In this document: positions 24,956 through 32,205 of the stretch, one piece after another
Layout: every line of letters starts with the position of its first letter
Numbering within the stretch: position 1 is the first letter of the stretch
Assembly: GCF_049705945.1 (NCBI RefSeq)
Contig: NZ_JBNAMV010000004.1
Span: 1,054,001-1,118,000 of the forward strand
Direction: 5' to 3'
Origin: Salarchaeum japonicum_A
GTDB lineage: Archaea > Halobacteriota > Halobacteria > Halobacteriales > Halobacteriaceae
Length of the DNA: 64,000 bases
Notes under the pieces: generated by a model
The model's input: the letters and a program-made list of their open reading frames with translations, nothing else
What the model was told of the DNA's origin: nothing
Database searches by the model: none
Made by a program: the position numbers and the translations under genes

Positions 24956-25714
24956 ATGAGCGGGAAGGACCACTACTACAACAAGTCGAAGCAGGAGGGC
25001 TATCGGTCGCGGGCGGCGTACAAGCTGAAGCAGCTCGACCGCGAGCTCGACCTCCTGCCGCACGGCGCGACCGTCGTGGACCTCGGCGCGGCCCCCGGTG
25101 GCTGGCTGCAGGTCGCGGCGGAGGAGGTCGGGGAGCCGGGCCGCGTCATCGGCGTGGACTTCCAGCGCATCGACGACATCGACGGCGTGACGACGGTGCG
25201 CGGCGACATGACCGAGGACGACACGAAGGCGGAGGTGCGGGAGGTCGCGAACGGGAGCGCGGACGTCGTGCTCTCGGACATGGCGCCGAACATGACCGGC
25301 GAGTACAACCTCGACCAGGCGCGCTCCGTCTACCTCGCCCAGCAGGCGCTGGCGACGGCGCGCGACCTCCTGAAGCCCGGCGGGCACTTCGCGGTGAAGG
25401 TGTTCGAGGGCCAGGACTTCGACGCGTTCGTCGAGGACGTGGAGGAGTCGTTCAGTTTCGTTCGCGTCACCAGCCCCGACGCGTCCCGGGAGTCGTCCTC
25501 CGAGATGTACGTCGTCGGGAAGAACTACGTGAACGCGCCCATCGCGGCCGGCGACGTTCTCACCGTCACCGTGGAGGACGAGGGGAGCGAGGGCGACGGC
25601 ATCGCGAAAGTCGACGGCTTCACCGTGTTCGTCTCCGGTGCGAGCGAGGGCGACGAGGTCGAAATCGAAATCGAGGACGTGAAGCCGAACTACGCGTTCG
25701 CCTCCCTAGTTTAG
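24956..25714 (+). CDS. rlmE: 23S rRNA 2'-O-methyltransferase RlmE with TRAM domain
   Basis: SAM-dependent FtsJ/RrmJ-family enzyme that 2'-O-methylates a uridine in the large-subunit rRNA A loop. Residues 1-190 are the methyltransferase: KSKQEGYRSRAAYKLKQLD with the first catalytic Lys, DLGAAPGGWLQVA for SAM, DMAPNMTG with the catalytic Asp, and KVFEG with the last catalytic Lys. Residues about 192-250 are a TRAM RNA-binding domain, which archaeal FtsJ proteins often carry. Its TAG stop forms TTAG with the stop of the transporter on the other strand. Confidence 0.93.
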   Translation: MSGKDHYYNKSKQEGYRSRAAYKLKQLDRELDLLPHGATVVDLGAAPGGWLQVAAEEVGEPGRVIGVDFQRIDDIDGVTTVRGDMTEDDTKAEVREVANGSADVVLSDMAPNMTGEYNLDQARSVYLAQQALATARDLLKPGGHFAVKVFEGQDFDAFVEDVEESFSFVRVTSPDASRESSSEMYVVGKNYVNAPIAAGDVLTVTVEDEGSEGDGIAKVDGFTVFVSGASEGDEVEIEIEDVKPNYAFASLV

Positions 25715-26391
25715 CGCCGGAAGTACGCGACCGTGCCGTACACGAACGGCGTGTCGGCGAGCGCGATTCCGAGCTTGAGGACGTACTGCCCGACGATGAG
25801 CGACGCGACCATCGCCAGTTCGTACTGCATTCCGATGCCGAGGTACTTCGGCGCGAGGTAGAACGCGACGGAGACGAAGATGACGGTGTCGATGGCCTGA
25901 CTCGTCGCCGTGGACGCGATGTTGCGCAGCCAGAGGAACCGCTCGCCCGTGCGGCGGCGGATGGCGTGGAAGACGTACACGTCCCAGTTCTGGCTCACGA
26001 CGTACGCGAGCAGGCTGCCGGCGACGATGTTCGCGCTCGACCAGAGCACGCGACTGAACTCGGACTGACCGACGCCCGAAAAGGGTGCGATGGGGGCCTT
26101 GATGGTCGTCCAGACGAGCGCGAGCATCAGGAGCGTCATCGCGAACCCGACGTTCACCATCGTCCGCGCGGCGTTCCGGCCGTAGAGTTCGCTGTAACAG
26201 TCCGAGGCGAAGAACGTGAGCGCGTACGCGAGCGCCGCGCCGGGCATCACGAGTTCGCTCCCCGTGACGGGGATGCTGAACGGCAGTTCGAACAGGAGGA
26301 GTTTCGACGCCGTGAGCTGACTCGTCACGAGCGCGGTCATGAACACGCCGATGAGGACGACGCGGCCCGTGGCGAGCGACTCTCTATTCAT
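25711..26391 (-). CDS. Queuosine/preQ0 precursor transporter (YhhQ family)
   Basis: 226-residue membrane protein with about six helices. YhhQ-family pieces are visible: TSQLTASKLLLFELPF, FFASDCYSELYGRNAARTMV, LLAYVVSQNWDVYVFHAIRRRTGERFLWLRNIASTATSQAID and GQYVLKLGIALADTPFVY. Relatives import queuine or preQ0/preQ1; an archaeon would use preQ0 for archaeosine in tRNA. The ATG lies eight bases inside the end of the upstream ribbon-helix-helix gene, so the two are translationally coupled. Confidence 0.9.
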   Translation of the reverse strand: MNRESLATGRVVLIGVFMTALVTSQLTASKLLLFELPFSIPVTGSELVMPGAALAYALTFFASDCYSELYGRNAARTMVNVGFAMTLLMLALVWTTIKAPIAPFSGVGQSEFSRVLWSSANIVAGSLLAYVVSQNWDVYVFHAIRRRTGERFLWLRNIASTATSQAIDTVIFVSVAFYLAPKYLGIGMQYELAMVASLIVGQYVLKLGIALADTPFVYGTVAYFRR

Positions 26392-26557
26392 CGTCGAGCC
26401 TCCCGTGGCGGGCGTCGATTTCGTCGAGCTGGTCGAGCGTCTTCCGAATGCAGGCGCGGATGGCCTCGCTGCGGTTGACGAACTTCCCGTTCTCGCCGAC
26501 GTGCGAGTCGAGGTCCGTGAGGAGCTCCTCGGGCACGTCCACGCTTATCTTCGGCAT
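26384..26557 (-). CDS. Ribbon-helix-helix (CopG-like) DNA-binding protein, 57 aa
   Basis: A short gene with ATG at 26557 and TAG at 26384-26386. It begins MPKISVDVPEELLTDLDSHV (the beta strand and first helix), continues with GENGKFVNRSEAIRACIRKT (turn and second helix) and ends LDQLDEIDARHGRLDDE. The NRSEAIRACI segment is the typical helix of MetJ/Arc/CopG dimers. The last eight bases overlap the start of the preQ0-type transporter, which strongly suggests one mRNA. It probably regulates its own operon, but the target is an inference. Confidence 0.87.
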   Translation of the reverse strand: MPKISVDVPEELLTDLDSHVGENGKFVNRSEAIRACIRKTLDQLDEIDARHGRLDDE

Positions 26558-26581
26558 ACCCGAGTATTCGCGAGGTATTAC

Positions 26582-28786
26582 TTAGGCCGTGCGTTCCGCG
26601 GACGCGCGTCCGCCGCCGCGTCGGCCGCCGAGCGTCACCAGCCAGAGCACGCCCAAGCCGACGAAGTACGCGGCGGAGAGCGGGAGTCCGACGATGAGCA
26701 TCGTGTACACCGTGTCCGGGGTGAGGAGCGCGCCGAGCGCGAAACTCACGAGCACGGCGACCCGCCAGCGCTCCCGCATCGCCCGATACGAGACGAGGCC
26801 GCCGCCGTGGAACAGCGCCATCGAGATGGGGACGTCCATGAGGAGGCCGATGCCGGCGGTGGTGAGGAACACCATCCAGAGGAAGTTGCTGATGCGGTAA
26901 CTGATGACCATGTCGGCGCGGAGCGCGTCCGCGACGAGGTACGTGATGACGTTCGGCGCGACGAACAGGTAGCCGAGGACGCTCCCGGCGACGAGACCGC
27001 CGAACACGCCGCCCGCCCAGACGACGATGGTGCGTCGGTTGCCCGTGACGATGCCGCGTTCCGCGAGCGCCGGCCACGCGTAGTAGACGACGAGCGGGAG
27101 GGTGGCGATAGCGGCCGCGACAGCGCTCACCTTCGCCTCGAAGACGAGCGCCTCGACCGGGTGGAGGGTGATGGGCCACTGCATCGCGGAAGCGGCCGTT
27201 CCGGGGTCGGCGGCCGGGCCGGCGCTGGCGTTGCTCGCGGTGCGGACGTCCGCGGGCAGGCGGCCGATGAAGTCGTCGCGGAGCGTCGCGAGGCCGCCGT
27301 AGTAGAGGAATCCGAAGGCGGCGACGAGCACGCTCATGAACACCGCGGCGATGCGGAACGCACGCGACCGGAGTTCACCGGCGATAGCGAGAATGTCGGT
27401 GTAGTAGCCGCCCACGTCGTCCTCCGTCGTCTCGTCGTCGGTGAACGCGTCCAGCATCCCGGCCGTGCGCTTCGTGATGGTTCCCGCTTCTTCCTCGGCC
27501 TCCTGCTCGGCCTCGGCGGCCTGTTCTTCGCGTTCTTCTTCGGCGTCGTCGAACCGGTCGAGGATGGCCTGGGCCTTCTCGTCGTCGTCCTCGTCGATGG
27601 CGGTGCGGGCGGCGGCGAGCGCTTCCTCCTCGTCCATCGCGACGAATCGTTCCTCGGGCGCGGCGCGGACGCCCGCGGCGTCGAGCACGTCGAGGTTGAG
27701 GTTCTCCGGGCTCGGCACCTGTCCGCCGTACACTTCGGCTTCGGCGGACGCGGCGCGTTCGATGGCGACGAACGCGACGTACGCGAGCGCGCCGACCAGC
27801 GCGACCACGCCGACCGCGATGCCGACGGGGAGCGGGTCGTACTGGGGCAGGAGGTACGCCTGCGGGTATATCGTGCCGGTGAGCGCGTCGTTCACGCGGG
27901 CGACGACGCCGTAGCGGTACGCGCCGTACCCGAGCGCGAACCCGACGACGGCGACGGCGAGCGGGACGTTCCAGCGCTCGCGCAGGACGCCGAGCACGTC
28001 GATGCGTTCGCTCCCGCGCTTCGCGGTGACGACGACCTTCGTGACGTAGAGGCTGACGCCGTACAGCAGGCAGAGCGGGAGCGCCCACAGGATTTGCGTG
28101 AAGGGGTCGGGCGGCGAGAACACCGCGCCGAACAGGAAGATACCGACGATGGCGTACTTCCACTTGTCGCGGAACGTCTCGTACTGGACGACTTCGGCGT
28201 ACGCGAGCGCGGACATCACGAGCGGGAGTTGGGCCGCGAGTCCGAACGACACCGCGAGCATCAGGATGAACTCCGTCCACATCACGATGGAGTACATCGG
28301 CGCGAGGCCGGCCTTCACCGCGTAGTCCGCGAGGAAATAGAAGACGATGGGGAAGAAGAGGCCGTAGGCGTACGCCACGCCGAGCGCGAACAGGAGCGTG
28401 GCGAACACGGCGAACACGGCGAGATGCCAGACCTTCACTTGGACATCCGGAATGATGCCGCGTTCCTTCAGCGGTTCGCGGGCGTGATAGAGGAGCGCCG
28501 GGACGGTGGCGAGGATACCGGTTATCATCCCGATTTTGACCTGCATCAGGATGACGTCAAAGGGCGTCTGCGTGATGATTCGGGCCTCGGTCGCGAGGAG
28601 GTCAGCGCGGAGTTGCGGCCAGATGAAGAGGCGCATCCCGAGCACGCCGCCGAGCAGGCCGACGACGAAGAAGACGAACGCGACCTGGAGTTTCTTCTGG
28701 AGGGTGCGGAGCGTGACGCCGATTGTCTCGCGGCCGACGCCAACAGCGCGCGCTGCGTCCTCGCGTACGCCGCCCGAACTACTCAT
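26582..28786 (-). CDS. tatC2: Twin-arginine translocase TatC2 (double-TatC fusion, TatCt)
   Basis: 734-residue haloarchaeal Tat receptor with two TatC units fused in one chain. The first unit covers roughly residues 25-330 (for example IVMWTEFILMLAVSFGLAAQLPLVM and FLFGAVFSPPDPFTQ) and the second roughly 480-715 (ISYRISNFLWMVFLTTAGIG; GALLTPDTVYTMLIVGLPL). They are joined by extra helices and a very acidic soluble linker at about 370-460. Such fusions are known only in haloarchaea and are essential in Haloferax. Divergent from tatC1, as in other haloarchaea. TatA genes are not in this window. Confidence 0.95.
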   Translation of the reverse strand: MSSSGGVREDAARAVGVGRETIGVTLRTLQKKLQVAFVFFVVGLLGGVLGMRLFIWPQLRADLLATEARIITQTPFDVILMQVKIGMITGILATVPALLYHAREPLKERGIIPDVQVKVWHLAVFAVFATLLFALGVAYAYGLFFPIVFYFLADYAVKAGLAPMYSIVMWTEFILMLAVSFGLAAQLPLVMSALAYAEVVQYETFRDKWKYAIVGIFLFGAVFSPPDPFTQILWALPLCLLYGVSLYVTKVVVTAKRGSERIDVLGVLRERWNVPLAVAVVGFALGYGAYRYGVVARVNDALTGTIYPQAYLLPQYDPLPVGIAVGVVALVGALAYVAFVAIERAASAEAEVYGGQVPSPENLNLDVLDAAGVRAAPEERFVAMDEEEALAAARTAIDEDDDEKAQAILDRFDDAEEEREEQAAEAEQEAEEEAGTITKRTAGMLDAFTDDETTEDDVGGYYTDILAIAGELRSRAFRIAAVFMSVLVAAFGFLYYGGLATLRDDFIGRLPADVRTASNASAGPAADPGTAASAMQWPITLHPVEALVFEAKVSAVAAAIATLPLVVYYAWPALAERGIVTGNRRTIVVWAGGVFGGLVAGSVLGYLFVAPNVITYLVADALRADMVISYRISNFLWMVFLTTAGIGLLMDVPISMALFHGGGLVSYRAMRERWRVAVLVSFALGALLTPDTVYTMLIVGLPLSAAYFVGLGVLWLVTLGGRRGGGRASAERTA

Positions 28787-28880
28787 TCCCTTGCGGGTAG
28801 CCGATTGCGAGTTATCAATCTTCTCGTCTGGACGAAGTAAAAAGCCTATAACGCGGGACGCGCGTACTTCCGCGCAACGA
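28787..28880. promoter_or_regulatory. Divergent tatC2/tatC1 promoter region
   Basis: The 94-base gap has an AT-rich centre, AAGTAAAAAGCCTATAAC (28834-28851). CCTATAAC would place plus-strand transcription close to the tatC1 ATG, and its complement TTTTTAC could serve tatC2, giving a leader of some 30 bases. Assignment is by spacing only. Confidence 0.5.
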
Positions 28881-30014
28881 ATGGGTGACGGCGACGACGG
28901 GGAACGCGCCGGCGACGGGGAGGAGTGGCGTCCCGGCGCGGATATGCCGGTCGGCGACCACGACGAGCCACAGGACTCGAAACCCGAAGATAGCGCCGCG
29001 TCACCCGACGACGCGACGGGCGAGGACACCGACGATGGGAGCGCACCGCCCGTCGATTCGGCGGACGTGACGCCCGCGGTCAGGCGGGTCGCGCCGACGC
29101 CCGCGGTGGAGCGCGTCGCCCCCACTCCCGCGGTCGAACGAGTAGCGGATGACGAACGCGGCGAGGGCGTGGAAACCGTGGAGAGCGACGAGGCGTTCCC
29201 GGACATGCCCGCCGAGGCCATGAGCGGCGCGACGCCCGTCGAGCGGAAGAACGAGACCGTCGAGGGCGTACAGGGCCCGGAGACGGACGAGGAGTTGCCG
29301 CTCGCGGACCACGTCGAGGAGATGGTGAAACGCCTCGCCATCGTCGTCTCAATCGCGGGCCTCGTCAGCATCGCCGTCTGGCCGCTCGGCGAGGAGATAA
29401 TCACCCACCTCTGGTACGCCGTCATCCCGGCGACGCCGCCTGCACCCACGGGAGCGGGCCGCGGCGCGCCCCACCTCTATCAGCCGCTCGAACTCCTCAT
29501 CACCCAGTTCAAGGTCGCGAGCCTCGCCGGACTGATCGCGGCATTGCCCGTGTTCGTCTACCAGACGTACGCGTTCATGCGCCCCGGCCTCTACCCGAAC
29601 GAACGACGATACTACCTCGCCGCCGTCCCGATGAGCCTCGTGCTCGCCGTACTCGGATTGACGTTCGCGTACTTCGTCGTCCTCCCCGCCGTCTTCGGCT
29701 ACTTCTACAACTACAGCCAGCCCGTCGCCGACATCGCGTTCGCGCTCTCCGATACGTTCAACCTCATCCTCATCCTGATGGGGTACCTCGCCATCGTCTT
29801 CCAGATTCCCCTCTTCATCATGCTCGCCATCATGATGGGCATCACGACCCGGCGCTGGCTCGAAAACCGCCGCCTCCTCTTCTGGGGCGGCTTCCTCGGC
29901 ATCTCCTTCCTCTTCACGCCCGACCCCACCGGCATCGCCCCCATCCTCGTCGCCATCACCATGGTCGTCCTCTTCGAGGGTACGCTCGGCGCGCTCCGCT
30001 GGACCGGGAACTAG
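28881..30014 (+). CDS. tatC1: Twin-arginine translocase TatC1 (TatCo)
   Basis: 377 aa with a single TatC domain from about residue 137 (LPLADHVEEMVKRLAIVV) with six membrane helices; hallmark pieces are FKVASLAGLIAALPVFVYQTY, FMRPGLYPNERRYYLAAVP, FQIPLFIMLAIMMGI and FLFTPDPTGIAPILVAI. The first ~135 residues are an unusual long soluble, acidic, low-complexity arm with repeats of the type RVAPTPAVE near 72-88. Works with TatA and probably TatC2 to export folded proteins. Ends in a CTAG shared with the stop of the convergent membrane gene. Confidence 0.94.
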   Translation: MGDGDDGERAGDGEEWRPGADMPVGDHDEPQDSKPEDSAASPDDATGEDTDDGSAPPVDSADVTPAVRRVAPTPAVERVAPTPAVERVADDERGEGVETVESDEAFPDMPAEAMSGATPVERKNETVEGVQGPETDEELPLADHVEEMVKRLAIVVSIAGLVSIAVWPLGEEIITHLWYAVIPATPPAPTGAGRGAPHLYQPLELLITQFKVASLAGLIAALPVFVYQTYAFMRPGLYPNERRYYLAAVPMSLVLAVLGLTFAYFVVLPAVFGYFYNYSQPVADIAFALSDTFNLILILMGYLAIVFQIPLFIMLAIMMGITTRRWLENRRLLFWGGFLGISFLFTPDPTGIAPILVAITMVVLFEGTLGALRWTGN

Positions 30015-30841
30015 CCCTCGTCGTAACGACGGCTGACGAAGTGCGGGAAGCGCGTGACTGAGAACGGGCCGACGAGTGAGAGGACTGCTGTGACGAGAAC
30101 AGTTCCTGCAGTCGAGTCGAACAGGCCGAGCGCGTCGGCCGCGACCGTGGCCGCGGCGACGAGCGCAACGAGCGCGAGAAACAGGCCGCCGAACCACGCG
30201 ACGCCGCGTCTCGACACGGACTCGGAGCCGTCACGGAAGCGGCGGGACGCGTACGCGGCGGGGAGCGCGGCCACCGAGAGCACCACGACCATGGCGAACA
30301 CGAGAACCGGGATGTCCGGCGCGCCGCGGGACGTGACCAAGGCCGCGAGCGCAACGATGGCCGCGAACGGTAGCCACGCGGTCGCGTACCGGAGCGCGCG
30401 GCGACGCGTCGGTGTCAGGGGAAGCGCCGGGTCGTCGCCGGTCCAGTAGTCGTCGTGGAGCGCGAAGAACACGCGGGACGCGACGAGCACCGAGACTGTC
30501 CACGCGAACACGTACGCGAGGACGGACACGAGCGCAGTCGTCGTCCCGAACAGCGTGACGGCCAGCCAGTACAGGCCGGCGGCGAGCACGCCGGGAATAG
30601 CGAGCAGTCCGCCCAGCGACCCGAGGGCGCGAATCCGTCCACGCTCCCGAACAAATTCTCGATGCTCGAACGGCGTCGTCGTTCGCACGACGAGCCAGAG
30701 ACCAGGTGCGACGGTCACCGCGGCCAGCACGCCGACGAACACCGGCGAAAGCGGGAACAACGCGAGAACCGCGTACGCGCTCGCTCCGAGGCCGACGAAC
30801 AGCGCTACGTCCCGAACGCTCGTCTCGGACAGGACCCCCAA
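30011..30841 (-). CDS. Multi-pass membrane protein, paralogue of 31254-32048
   Basis: About 276 residues with seven or so membrane helices. No named family recognised. I choose the TTG at 30841, because the sequence from there (LGVLSETSVRDVALFVGLG) aligns with the start of the paralogue at 31254-32048; no ATG or GTG is available nearby. Similarity is clear at residues about 35-53: FVGVLAAVTVAPGLWLVVR against PVGVMAGVLSIPGFWYVLR, 10 of 19 identical, followed in both by a charged loop with a Phe-x3-Phe spacing. It is the last gene of a three-gene membrane operon; a TATA-like element precedes it. Confidence 0.72.
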   Translation of the reverse strand: MGVLSETSVRDVALFVGLGASAYAVLALFPLSPVFVGVLAAVTVAPGLWLVVRTTTPFEHREFVRERGRIRALGSLGGLLAIPGVLAAGLYWLAVTLFGTTTALVSVLAYVFAWTVSVLVASRVFFALHDDYWTGDDPALPLTPTRRRALRYATAWLPFAAIVALAALVTSRGAPDIPVLVFAMVVVLSVAALPAAYASRRFRDGSESVSRRGVAWFGGLFLALVALVAAATVAADALGLFDSTAGTVLVTAVLSLVGPFSVTRFPHFVSRRYDEG

Positions 30842-30853
30842 TACCTGTGCTTC

Positions 30854-30863
30854 TTTTATATAG
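30854..30863 (-). promoter_or_regulatory. TATA-like element at the end of the middle membrane gene
   Basis: Minus-strand CTATATAAAA overlaps the stop codon of the 132-residue gene and lies 17 bases from the TTG start of the next gene. It may be an internal promoter for the last gene, although the spacing is shorter than usual. Confidence 0.4.
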
Positions 30864-31254
30864 TTGGCCGGTGGACGAAGCCGGCAATGCGAACAACCGC
30901 GGGTGGGACGACGAAGACGAACATGAGGGGTGCGTGGAGTAACGCGAGGAAGAGCCAGCCGTCCGGTTCGTTGAGAGCGGCGTAGGCGGCGTAGAGAAAG
31001 ACGAACATCGCGATTACATGGAGGACGTACCCTACTACGAGCCAGGGAAGAACACCGTACGTCGTGCGCTCCCGGAACCGTTCGTACTGCACTGATTGAC
31101 CGTATCGAAGCGTCTCGTACGGGTAAAGGAGTGTAACGGCAGGGAAGAAAACGAGCGCCTCCCCAATTGAGACTGGGTGCAGAACGTACTCTAACGGAAC
31201 TATCAGTAGCGGCGACCACTGAACCACGACGCTCGGAAGGCGGCGGGACGACAT
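30856..31254 (-). CDS. Membrane protein, 132 aa, middle gene of a membrane operon
   Basis: Predicted three or four membrane helices (about residues 12-30, 34-50, 68-92 and 98-122) with a central charged loop RYGQSVQYERFRERTTYG that resembles the loop of its neighbours in spacing. No family recognised. Its ATG overlaps the stop of the upstream gene in TAATG (one shared base), and the downstream gene starts 15 bases after its stop. GC is visibly lower than in surrounding genes: 32 of 60 bases in 31141-31200. A short half-size relative of the flanking paralogues is possible but not shown. Confidence 0.7.
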   Translation of the reverse strand: MSSRRLPSVVVQWSPLLIVPLEYVLHPVSIGEALVFFPAVTLLYPYETLRYGQSVQYERFRERTTYGVLPWLVVGYVLHVIAMFVFLYAAYAALNEPDGWLFLALLHAPLMFVFVVPPAVVRIAGFVHRPTI

Positions 31255-32048
31255 TAGTCAGGTCTTTCTCGGCTATCAGTTCTGTATGGCGAGGAGGAGA
31301 GCCGAATAACGGTTGTAGACGACAGGCGTGCGGAGAGCACGGCGACAGCGATGACGGTTATCCAGGCGGCGTACGTCACGAGCGCCGATGCGGTCGGTTG
31401 GCTCGCCGTGAGGAGAATCGTTGCGCCGGTCGCGGTAAGTGCCGCGTGCACGACCGTTCCGAGGGCGAGAAACGGCACCGACGGACGGGACGGGCCGCGG
31501 ACGTGTGAGTACGCGTACGGAAGCGTCCCGAGCCAGCCGGTGGCGCTCGCCTCGACCGGTGACGGAACTCCGACGAGGGCGACGAGCACCGCGAAGACGA
31601 GGAATAGCCACGCGCCGGCGGCGGACAGAACGCGGTTCGGGGAGGGAAGGGACGGCGCGTACTCGGCAGAGTCGTCCGCCAGGGCTGCGAACACTTTCGG
31701 TCCTTCAATGACCCCCAGCCAGCACAGGACAGCGTAGGTCAAGCCGACGGTGAGGAGTCCGGGCGCGAACGCGGTGGCAGCCGAGAGTAGGACGACGCCG
31801 AGCGCCGCGTGAGCGGCGGCGACTCCTACGAGAGAAACGGCGAGACCTAGCGTGCCTCCGTGCGCGGCGAAGCGCTTGTAGTCGAAGTCGTGCGCGAAGC
31901 GGAGCACGTACCAGAAGCCGGGTATCGAGAGGACGCCTGCCATGACGCCGACCGGGAGCGGGTCGGCCGGAACGACCCGAGCGACCAGGAGCGCGCCACC
32001 GCCGAGTGGCGAGAGCGTGAGACAGATTGTTTCGAGCGCTCGTTGCAT
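31254..32048 (-). CDS. Multi-pass membrane protein, first gene of a membrane operon
   Basis: 264 aa with about seven membrane helices, starting MQRALETICLTLSPLGGG. Paralogous to the gene at 30011-30841 (see that entry). The loop FAHDFDYKRFAAHGG after the second helix and GVIEGPKVFAALADDSAEY near the middle are charged cytoplasmic-type segments. No named family recognised and no enzyme motif seen. The upstream 150 bases to the mutS-type gene are AT-rich for this genome (32049-32100) and should contain the divergent promoters. Confidence 0.72.
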   Translation of the reverse strand: MQRALETICLTLSPLGGGALLVARVVPADPLPVGVMAGVLSIPGFWYVLRFAHDFDYKRFAAHGGTLGLAVSLVGVAAAHAALGVVLLSAATAFAPGLLTVGLTYAVLCWLGVIEGPKVFAALADDSAEYAPSLPSPNRVLSAAGAWLFLVFAVLVALVGVPSPVEASATGWLGTLPYAYSHVRGPSRPSVPFLALGTVVHAALTATGATILLTASQPTASALVTYAAWITVIAVAVLSARLSSTTVIRLSSSPYRTDSRERPD

Positions 32049-32205
32049 CTCTATACTACGGTGAATATTTCAAACAAAATAAATCCAGTAGTGGAAGCGG
32101 ATAGTGCAAGTGGAGAGAGCGTACGAATCGAGGGAAGCGGAACAGAGGGCGGAACGACACGCACGGGCGAAGGTTTTTCCGGTGGGGCGAGTAGAGAGTT
32201 GTCGA

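Noticed and set aside
26339..28840. Open frame of 833 codons on the plus strand opposite tatC2
   Set aside because: Antisense shadow of tatC2: repetitive charged sequence without domains.
30011..32048. Prophage or transposon remnant, suggested by the lower GC
   Set aside because: No transposase, integrase, terminal inverted repeats or target duplication were seen; only composition and membrane proteins.
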